Below, piece after piece: positions 29,979-45,561 of a stretch of 64,000 nucleotides of DNA. The position numbers and the translations under genes were made by a program. The notes under the pieces are model-generated. The model was not told the origin of the DNA. It saw nothing but the letters and a program-made list of their open reading frames with translations, and did not search any database. This DNA comes from Candidatus Coprenecus stercoravium (GTDB taxonomy: Bacteria; Bacteroidota; Bacteroidia; Bacteroidales; UBA932): the NCBI GenBank assembly GCA_019116865.1, contig DXAW01000028.1:28498-92497 (forward strand), read 5' to 3'. Numbering within the stretch: position 1 is the first letter of the stretch; each line of letters begins with the position of its first letter.

Positions 29979-30356
29979 ATGGCAGATATCAAAAAATTTG
30001 CGGAAGAATTAGTTAACCTTACAGTTAAAGAAGTTCATGAACTCGCACAGGTACTGAAGGAGGAATATGGAATCGAGCCTGCAGCAGCCGCTGCAGTAGC
30101 AGTAGCCGCTCCCGCAGCAGGCGGAGCAGCAGCTGAGGCTGAGCAGACACAGTTCGATGTTATCCTGACCTCTGCCGGACAGGCTAAACTCCAGATTGTA
30201 AAGGTCGTTAAGGAGATTACCGGTCTCGGACTGAAGGAAGCTAAAGACCTCGTAGACAAGGTTCCTGCTCCCGTAAAGGAGAAAGTATCCAAAGCTGAAG
30301 CTGAACAGGTAAAAGCACAACTCGAAGAAGCAGGCGGAGAAGTTGAAGTTAAATAA
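29979..30356 (+). CDS. rplL: 50S ribosomal protein L7/L12
   Basis: Ala-rich hinge and EKTQFDVIL-type C-domain ([53 protein letters not shown]). Confidence 0.98.
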   Translation: MADIKKFAEELVNLTVKEVHELAQVLKEEYGIEPAAAAAVAVAAPAAGGAAAEAEQTQFDVILTSAGQAKLQIVKVVKEITGLGLKEAKDLVDKVPAPVKEKVSKAEAEQVKAQLEEAGGEVEVK

Positions 30357-30386
30357 ACATACTCTATCCCGCTGACGGGAAAATTC

Positions 30387-30421
30387 AGGTTTAGGGTCCT
30401 CCCGGGACTCTAAACCTTTTT
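30387..30421 (+). terminator. Intrinsic terminator/attenuator between rplL and rpoB
   Basis: 13-bp hairpin AGGTTTAGGGTCC...GGACTCTAAACCT followed by a short T tract, inside the rplJL-rpoBC transcription unit. Confidence 0.8.
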
Positions 30422-30459
30422 GTCGTTTTCAAAGTTTATCTTCAACAAAACCGGATACA

Positions 30460-34281
<3,822 letters not shown>

Positions 34282-34310
34282 TTTTTGTATTGGATAAATA
34301 GCAATCAGAT

Positions 34311-38573
<4,263 letters not shown>

Positions 38574-38587
38574 CCTCTTCCTTGCTT

Positions 38588-38631
38588 ACAATAAAAAATC
38601 CGGCCACATCTGTGGTCGGATTTTTTATTGT
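38588..38631. terminator. Bidirectional intrinsic terminator between convergent rpoC and PorV-like gene
   Basis: ACAATAAAAAATCCGGCCACA-tc-TGTGGTCGGATTTTTTATTGT, 21-bp stem with one G-T wobble. Confidence 0.92.
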
Positions 38632-38647
38632 CTATACCCTGACTCTA

Positions 38648-39601
38648 CTAGAACTCGAAGCCGAGTCCGAGTGTAAAGGTATTGGTCAAAGGAGAATTTT
38701 TGTCAGTTCCGATAAGATATGCGGCATTGAAAGATATACCGATAATCTTGAATCCAAGACCTACTGAGGCGTAGGAACCGTAGTACATCTTGTCCGCATC
38801 GCCATAGTGATAACCGGCGCTTACACGGAACATATCATTGTAGGCGTACTGCGCTCCCAGACCGGCGAAGAAAGAAGACTCCTCAAAAGTAAGTCCTCCC
38901 TCAAGATTCACAGCTACAGCATGCTTGTCCTCCTGACCGAAATGCTGCTCCGTACCCAGACCCAGCTTTACATTTGCAGGAAGCTGGTAGGCAGCAGCGC
39001 CATAGCTGATCTTCGAACCGATATTCGAGGCAGTCACACCTATCCGCATGAATTTCAAATCCACCAATGCGCCGAAATCAGCAGATACCGCACCGCCTTT
39101 CGCATCCTTGCTCAAAGCACTGTGTACATAGTTGACATTGGCGCCGAGAGAGAGGATAGGAAGGATACGGAAACCGAATCCGACACCGGCCTCAAGATCT
39201 ATGGGTGAGAACTGGCTTATATTCACTCCGTCCGACGTAATCGAAAGGGGCTGTCCGCCGAAATACCTCAGTCCGGCCGACACTGTCATGAATCTGGCAA
39301 CCCTGCCGTATCCTGCCACTGCCACCGCATTGAACGGACCAGGTGCGGCAGCCTTATCAGCCGAGGTGTTCCAAAGCGTGTAAGACGCACCAACCTGAAA
39401 TTTCTGCTCATCGAGAGCAGTGGAGGCAATATTGTTCCACATCGCATAGGGTGTGGACTCGAGAACTGTACCTGTTCCGGCCATGCCGAGCGCTACAGGA
39501 TCGGGATTGACCTCAAGAAAACCTGCAGGCTGAGCCTGGGCGGTAAAGGCAGCCGCTGATAACACGGCTGCCGCTATGATTGTTGTCTTAATACTTTTCA
39601 T
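38648..39601 (-). CDS. PorV/PorQ family outer membrane beta-barrel protein
   Basis: Signal peptide then FLEVNPDPVALGMAGTGTVLESTPYAMWNNIASTAL (PorV/PorQ-type N-terminus), repeated beta-strand pattern and C-terminal FTLGLGFEF. Confidence 0.78.
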   Translation of the reverse strand: MKSIKTTIIAAAVLSAAAFTAQAQPAGFLEVNPDPVALGMAGTGTVLESTPYAMWNNIASTALDEQKFQVGASYTLWNTSADKAAAPGPFNAVAVAGYGRVARFMTVSAGLRYFGGQPLSITSDGVNISQFSPIDLEAGVGFGFRILPILSLGANVNYVHSALSKDAKGGAVSADFGALVDLKFMRIGVTASNIGSKISYGAAAYQLPANVKLGLGTEQHFGQEDKHAVAVNLEGGLTFEESSFFAGLGAQYAYNDMFRVSAGYHYGDADKMYYGSYASVGLGFKIIGISFNAAYLIGTDKNSPLTNTFTLGLGFEF

Positions 39602-42336
39602 TACAGTTTAGCTATATCTGTGGTTATTTTTGTATCACCGTAGGAAAGAGTAAGGGTGTACACACCTGCCGAAAGAGCGGAGAGATCAAGCGCATAAGGC
39701 TCGGATGACGATATATTCATATTATCCTCCTGTTTCTTGAGAGCTCCGCTGGCTGAACGAATCTCGACAGATGCGGCAGTAACGGTCTCAGGTGTCCGGA
39801 TATAAAGTGTATCCGTCACGGGATTGGGATAGAAGTCAGCCTGTGCGCCGCCTTCACGGATCGTCACGTCGAATGTGATGGAAGCCGTCTCGTCCATGGC
39901 GTCGTAGGCTGTGACTGTCACTGCTGTCTGTCCTGTTGCCAGAGGCGCGAGCACAAGAATATTCTCACGGAATGTTCCGTTTACAATTCCAGGCGTCTTG
40001 TAGGCAATTCTATAGGAAAGTTTGTCTCCATCACTGTCTTTGAAATATTGAGTAAGATCCATTTCATATGAGGAGCCGGGACTGATGGTCACTCCCTCAG
40101 GCTGTTTGATGACTTCGGGAACCGAGTTCTCAAGCACCTCGAAATTGACAGTCTTGACCGCTGTTCCTCCGAATCCGTCATCCAGTGTCACATCAATTGT
40201 ATGATTGCCTGTGCCGGCCTCCATACTTGAGATAGTGAGTCTGACTGTTGAGTCATTCAGCATTCTGACAGTAGCGACCCTACTCTCAGGTACTGTAGCG
40301 CTCAGTTTATGACCGTCCAAATCTCTAACACGGAAGTTAATATCCGCATTATTAGGATATTTTATGCTAGTATCCAAAGGCTCAGAAGGTACGAACTCCG
40401 GAAGAGTGTTGGGACCGGTGGTCACCTCCTGAACGGCACTGAATGTAGAGAGATTGCGTGCGAAATCGCAGGCTGCCGAAGTTATATAGTACTTGGTCTC
40501 GAACTCAAGTGCGCTGATAACACCGGAGAACTTATCACCCACGGCATAATCCGTCACCATCTCGCTCACATTGGGCAGAGCCACCACTGAAGCGGAATCG
40601 GTGATATCTATAGGGCTGGTCGAATAATACACATTGACGTATGTAGGATGCTCGTCATCCTCGTCCGCCGGAATTGTCAGGCTGTAATTGACGAAATTGG
40701 AGCGTACGGAAAGTTCCAGATCGGTGATGGGATCAGGACGCACGGTACTTGCAGTGGCAAGAGCACGCTGAACATCGACAAGACCATGACCCATAACATC
40801 GGAAGTGACATACTGGGAAATATCCCTTGCGGATGACTCCAGTATGTCCCTGAGCATATCGGCTGTGAAACCTTGCGAACCGAAATATGATACGAGAAGA
40901 GCGGCGGCTCCGGACACATGAGGACACGCCTGCGATGTACCCTCGTAAGCGCCGTAGCTGTCATTGGGTACAGTACTGAGCACCTCCTGCTGTTTGTCAC
41001 TGTCTCCTCCCGGAGCACATATATCAACCCAGTTGCCGAAGTTGGTATACCATGTCCTCTCGTAATCCCCTCCGATAGCTGCAACAGCTACACAAGGCTC
41101 GTATTCTGCCGGGAATCCCGTACCCCTATTATCATTACCTGCCGCAAAAATCACTATACCTCCGGCCATAGGGCCTACCTGATTGCCGCCGTCCCTGCCA
41201 TTTTCATCATAACCGGCATTCTTTATAAAGTAATCTATACCGGCCTTGTCCGAAGGTGCGATGGTATTGTAATGAGACTTGGCCGTGTAACCCCAGCTGT
41301 TCTGGCTGATAACAGCACCGTTGTCGGCAGACCACGCAATAGCCTCTCCTGTCGCGTTGGAAGAATTATCGCCCTCGAATATCTGGCAGGACATCAGCCT
41401 TACACCCTCAATGCCCTCTGCCGCATTGCCACCGGCAACACCTGTCACACCCTCACCGTTGTTTCCTACGGCACCGACAATACCGGCCACGTGCGTGCCG
41501 TGATCGTCAGCGGTCACCAGATATGTGTTATTGACAAAGTTACGGCCGTGGCTCTGTGAGGGATCCTTACTAATCTCCGGGTCCGGATTGACCCACATCG
41601 CATCCTTAAGGTCCTTATGCTGAAAATCTATACCGCCGTCGACAACGCCCACAATCACCTCTCTGCCATCTGTCGTATAACGGGTGCCGTAAATACCGCG
41701 CTTCCAGACAGGCAGGACATTGACATCCGAACCTGATCTGGCCAGACTGTTGAATGTACCGTCATTGTACATATGCCACTGCTGCGACAAATACGGGTCA
41801 TTAAAGAGTTCGGTGGCCGCATTGTTCCTCTGGGCAGGAGGAGTCTGAGTAACAGAACCTGGTACAAGAGTTCCTCCAAGATTTACGATTTCAGGACGGT
41901 ACTCCACAAACTCCACTCCCTCTATGCTTCCGAGCTCGTCACCGGCACGGGTCAGACCGATATTCTTGTCGAAATACACGTCATACCAAAGGTGAAGACC
42001 GGCTTTTCTTCTACGTGCCTCGAATTTGCCACCGTGGGGAAAAGTACGTTCCATCTTTGTGATGCCGATGGCTGCCAAATCGTTGACAGACTTGACACCG
42101 TCGACTGTCAGTCGGCCTATTGAGTCGCTCTGAAGACTGAGCTTTTCGGCCAGCTCCTCTGTAAGCCGCAGACGCACCATACCCTGTACATAACCGTCGG
42201 TAGGCACCTCACGTCCGTTAACGACAATTGTCTCGGACTTGTTCAGACGGTCCTCATCTATACTGCAGGAGGATACGGCGACAGAAACTGCCGCTGCTGC
42301 AAAAAGAACCGCCGCATGTTTGAACTTTCTATGCAT
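39601..42336 (-). CDS. S8 (subtilisin-like) serine protease lipoprotein with T9SS type A C-terminal sorting domain
   Basis: Lipobox VAVSSC; catalytic VIVGVVDGGIDFQHKDL (D), DDHGTHVAGIVGA (H), YEGTSQACPHVSGAAAL (S); C-terminus ADFYPNPVTDTLYIRTPE...LDLSALSAGVYTLTLSYGD. Start moved to internal ATG at 42336. Confidence 0.92.
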   Translation of the reverse strand: MHRKFKHAAVLFAAAAVSVAVSSCSIDEDRLNKSETIVVNGREVPTDGYVQGMVRLRLTEELAEKLSLQSDSIGRLTVDGVKSVNDLAAIGITKMERTFPHGGKFEARRRKAGLHLWYDVYFDKNIGLTRAGDELGSIEGVEFVEYRPEIVNLGGTLVPGSVTQTPPAQRNNAATELFNDPYLSQQWHMYNDGTFNSLARSGSDVNVLPVWKRGIYGTRYTTDGREVIVGVVDGGIDFQHKDLKDAMWVNPDPEISKDPSQSHGRNFVNNTYLVTADDHGTHVAGIVGAVGNNGEGVTGVAGGNAAEGIEGVRLMSCQIFEGDNSSNATGEAIAWSADNGAVISQNSWGYTAKSHYNTIAPSDKAGIDYFIKNAGYDENGRDGGNQVGPMAGGIVIFAAGNDNRGTGFPAEYEPCVAVAAIGGDYERTWYTNFGNWVDICAPGGDSDKQQEVLSTVPNDSYGAYEGTSQACPHVSGAAALLVSYFGSQGFTADMLRDILESSARDISQYVTSDVMGHGLVDVQRALATASTVRPDPITDLELSVRSNFVNYSLTIPADEDDEHPTYVNVYYSTSPIDITDSASVVALPNVSEMVTDYAVGDKFSGVISALEFETKYYITSAACDFARNLSTFSAVQEVTTGPNTLPEFVPSEPLDTSIKYPNNADINFRVRDLDGHKLSATVPESRVATVRMLNDSTVRLTISSMEAGTGNHTIDVTLDDGFGGTAVKTVNFEVLENSVPEVIKQPEGVTISPGSSYEMDLTQYFKDSDGDKLSYRIAYKTPGIVNGTFRENILVLAPLATGQTAVTVTAYDAMDETASITFDVTIREGGAQADFYPNPVTDTLYIRTPETVTAASVEIRSASGALKKQEDNMNISSSEPYALDLSALSAGVYTLTLSYGDTKITTDIAKL

Positions 42337-42358
42337 TGCTCTTCTGGTTTTTAATAAT

Positions 42359-43075
42359 TTATTGCTGTTGACCCTGAGCACAAAACATGAACAGAGCCTT
42401 TAAATCATCCTTGTTATCGAAATCCACGGCATGTTCCTTGACATAGCCCTTTATGGATTTTTTACTGGCTGGAAACAGCTTGGCAAAAGAAGACTGCCTG
42501 GCCGGATACAGCCGCTCGCCGTCAGTAAGGACATAGCCCGTAGACAGCGTGTAGTCGACTACTGTGGTAGCCTCAAAGCGTCTGGACGGATCCAGAGCCA
42601 TGACGTTTGCCGTAACTGCCGTAGAGGTAGGAGGCGATGTTATGCCTCCCGTGGACTTGTCTGAAGACTGATCCAGTTCTAGATGAGTCCTGAAGGCAAG
42701 CGACACGGGACCGAACACAGCGAGCTGCTGCACGAACTCCCCCGCCACCGGCACATATATCTCTTCTCCGGCGATAATTCTGTTGACAAACGCAAGCTTA
42801 GACATAAGGAGAGTATCACCATTGTCGGAGATGAACCTGATGGAATTATCCACCAGACACACGTTCACTACTCCTGACGACATCCCTCCGTCATTACGGT
42901 AAATATCGGCCTGTCTAAACTCAGGGAAAAGGTAGAGCACATCCCCGGGGAGTTTGTCCAAGAGATTCTCCCTGGTCCGGACTGTCACACTTCCCCGTCT
43001 CTCCTCCGCCGGCATAACGAACGCTGTAAGGGCTGAGACAGACAAAAATACCGCTATAGCTACTATTTTTTTCAC
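42359..43075 (-). CDS. Hypothetical exported protein (signal peptide; GTG start)
   Basis: N-terminal MKKIVAIAVFLSVSALTAFVMPAEE signal-like segment; 22-bp gap to the S8 protease gene. Confidence 0.65.
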   Translation of the reverse strand: MKKIVAIAVFLSVSALTAFVMPAEERRGSVTVRTRENLLDKLPGDVLYLFPEFRQADIYRNDGGMSSGVVNVCLVDNSIRFISDNGDTLLMSKLAFVNRIIAGEEIYVPVAGEFVQQLAVFGPVSLAFRTHLELDQSSDKSTGGITSPPTSTAVTANVMALDPSRRFEATTVVDYTLSTGYVLTDGERLYPARQSSFAKLFPASKKSIKGYVKEHAVDFDNKDDLKALFMFCAQGQQQ

Positions 43076-43082
43076 AATGATT

Positions 43083-43126
43083 TTTAATAAAAGGGAACCG
43101 TCACAATCTACACCGCGACGGTCCCC
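43083..43126 (-). terminator. Intrinsic terminator/attenuator downstream of the SusCD-lipoprotein genes
   Basis: On the minus strand GGGGACCGTC-loop-GACGGTTCCC-TTTTATTA, 10-bp stem with one G-U. Confidence 0.72.
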
Positions 43127-43157
43127 CTGTTAATACAATTCATAAAAGAACTTTCCG

Positions 43158-44003
43158 CTAGATTCTCCGACCGCTGGAGCCAGACTCGGCATTAATCTTA
43201 CCCGCATAGGAGTCTCCGTCAAGGAATCCTGCGAAGAATCCCTCAGGAACATAGATTTCATCATCGCTCCTGAACTCGAAGACTACTCCCTCCTTGAGGT
43301 AGTTCTGCTGTTCTTCCTCATTATAGGTGAACGAGAAGAGCTGCCATACGCGTCCTGAGGCATCAGTATAGGACTGACCGGCAGGAGCAGTAAGGGTATT
43401 GATGCTCCTTGTCGCCTTGAACTCATCTGTCTTCTCACCCATGATGCTGATATAATAAACAGTAGGATCTGAAGGATCAGCTGTTATCTGCATGCTCTGG
43501 TTAGGATCCCCGCTGAAGTAGAAGGTTCCCTCCATATTATACTGAGCTACTGACTCGAACACATATGTCGCAGTAGAAGGCTCAGCAACATGGTCACCGG
43601 AAATACTGAACTCAATGGTGAGCTCCTGAATAACCCTGTACTCAGGCAGACGGATTTCGAATGAAGTCACGGAATCGGCATCAGGCTCATCTGTCCAGGG
43701 GCCTACATAGACTGTACTGCTTGTCAGAATTACCGTACTGTCCGGAACGTTGTTGAACTCAGCGCCGCCGACATATGTTCCGGAGACACTCACAATCTCA
43801 ACCTCTACCTTAGTAGCGGTCTGGCTCTTGGTCACCTGACGCAGGGGAATATCGAAGTACTCGCCGATAATATCCAGAGTGTCAAGAGTCTCGACAAACT
43901 GAACCTGCGTACTGCCGGTGGCCGGAGTAAGGTCTGTCTTGTCGCAGGAAGCGAGAAGCCCGAGCAGACCTGCCGCAATTATGAAAAATTTAATCTGTTT
44001 CAT
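43158..44003 (-). CDS. Exported lipoprotein encoded downstream of SusD
   Basis: Signal II sequence LLGLLASCDKTD; directly follows SusD. Confidence 0.75.
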   Translation of the reverse strand: MKQIKFFIIAAGLLGLLASCDKTDLTPATGSTQVQFVETLDTLDIIGEYFDIPLRQVTKSQTATKVEVEIVSVSGTYVGGAEFNNVPDSTVILTSSTVYVGPWTDEPDADSVTSFEIRLPEYRVIQELTIEFSISGDHVAEPSTATYVFESVAQYNMEGTFYFSGDPNQSMQITADPSDPTVYYISIMGEKTDEFKATRSINTLTAPAGQSYTDASGRVWQLFSFTYNEEEQQNYLKEGVVFEFRSDDEIYVPEGFFAGFLDGDSYAGKINAESGSSGRRI

Positions 44004-44020
44004 CTCTTAATGTTTAACTG

Positions 44021-45550
44021 TTAGTACTGTTCGTTCTGCTGACCAGCCATATTGGGGTTGGTGTCAAGCTCGGTCTGAGGAATCGGCCAAACAAACCTGA
44101 AATCATCCGCATAAGCTACGGTACCGGTCATGGCATTATGAGTATACATAATGCTGGGAGCCTGCTCTTCTCCTCTTACCACATCCGCACCCCATCTCTT
44201 GAGGTCCCAGAGACGGAAACCTTCACCGATAAGCTCACGCACACGCTCATCCCTGATCTGGGAACGAAGGTCGGAAACTGCATAAGAGGGACTTGTATAA
44301 CCGGGAATACGGGCTGTCCTGAGTGTCTGGAGCGTAGTAGCTGCATCAGAGGTGTTGCCGCTCTCAAGATAAGCCTCAGCAAGATTCAGATATACCTCCG
44401 CGATACGGAAAGGTTTGTTCTTATGCAGGTAGTTGGACTGAGGAGACTGCATTCCGCTGGGGAAGAGAGCAGGGTTTCCGGGGAACTTGTTGAACAGATA
44501 TACTGAGTCAGACAAAGAATTGGAAACCGCCTTCTCATACTTGAGGAACTGAGCCGTACGGAGGTCGTCGGGCCATTCCAGGAACAGGTCTACTATAGCC
44601 TGGGTAGGAATAAACGCAGGCTGGTAATTTTCCTGGGAAATCTGGTAGTTGATATAACCCGGGTCATAAGAGGTGGCCTGGTTGTTGGACTCATTGCTTG
44701 CATCCATCATCATCAGGGTCTCGCGGCCTGAGTCATTGACCCACATATTGTTGAAATCCGTAGCATTGTTCACGAGGGTATACCTGCTGAGAATAGGCGA
44801 AGCATACTCGATCACTTTCTGATAATCTTTCATAGTCAGATATACTCTGGCTCTGAAAGCGGATACAACATCAGCTGTAAGATACATGCTGCCTACCTGT
44901 CCGGGAGTGGTTATAAGCTGCTCGGCCAGGTCAAGGTCCTCGTTGATACCCTCATAGGTCTCGGAGAGATAAGGTCTGGCAGGATAGTCATCCTTGTTGG
45001 CTGTAGGATTATAGTCCCTTACATAGGGTACTCCCAGTACTGTTCCGGCTGAATTGGCATCATATACCTTGCAGTATCTGTAAGCAAGCTCATAGTGGCA
45101 GTAAGCCCTGAAGAAATAAGCCTCGCCGAGAATAAGGTTGAGCTGGTCTATGTCGTCATCCGAGAATGTCTCAGGAGTGTTGTTGAGAACTCTCTCCAGA
45201 TTCTCGATAAGGAAGTTGGCACTGGCCACTACAGAGTAGCAGCTGGCCCAGATGCTCTCGATTCCGGCCTCGGAAGAGGTGAAGTCCCAACGAAAGAAAG
45301 CACCGAAGTTGTTACCGTAGCTCGATGTCGGCTGGAAGAGGTCACTCTGTATCTCCGCATCAGCGACAAAGGCTCCTGCGCAGATGGAACGGAAGTTGAC
45401 ATACATACCGCGCCTCAGCCTCTCAGCATCGTCCATCGATGTCAGAGCGTTGTCGGCATCAATGGATCCGGGCTGACGGAGGTCCATGGTGCAGCTGAAG
45501 GCAGCTGCCATTACAGACAATATTAAAGTTGCTTTAAATAATTTTCTCAT
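44021..45550 (-). CDS. SusD/RagB family nutrient-binding outer membrane lipoprotein
   Basis: MRKLFKATLILSVMAAAFSC lipobox; SusD features (AEAYLESGNTSDAATTLQTLRTAR, RELIGEGFRLWDLKRWG). Confidence 0.95.
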   Translation of the reverse strand: MRKLFKATLILSVMAAAFSCTMDLRQPGSIDADNALTSMDDAERLRRGMYVNFRSICAGAFVADAEIQSDLFQPTSSYGNNFGAFFRWDFTSSEAGIESIWASCYSVVASANFLIENLERVLNNTPETFSDDDIDQLNLILGEAYFFRAYCHYELAYRYCKVYDANSAGTVLGVPYVRDYNPTANKDDYPARPYLSETYEGINEDLDLAEQLITTPGQVGSMYLTADVVSAFRARVYLTMKDYQKVIEYASPILSRYTLVNNATDFNNMWVNDSGRETLMMMDASNESNNQATSYDPGYINYQISQENYQPAFIPTQAIVDLFLEWPDDLRTAQFLKYEKAVSNSLSDSVYLFNKFPGNPALFPSGMQSPQSNYLHKNKPFRIAEVYLNLAEAYLESGNTSDAATTLQTLRTARIPGYTSPSYAVSDLRSQIRDERVRELIGEGFRLWDLKRWGADVVRGEEQAPSIMYTHNAMTGTVAYADDFRFVWPIPQTELDTNPNMAGQQNEQY

Positions 45551-45561
45551 TGCTGTCTATG

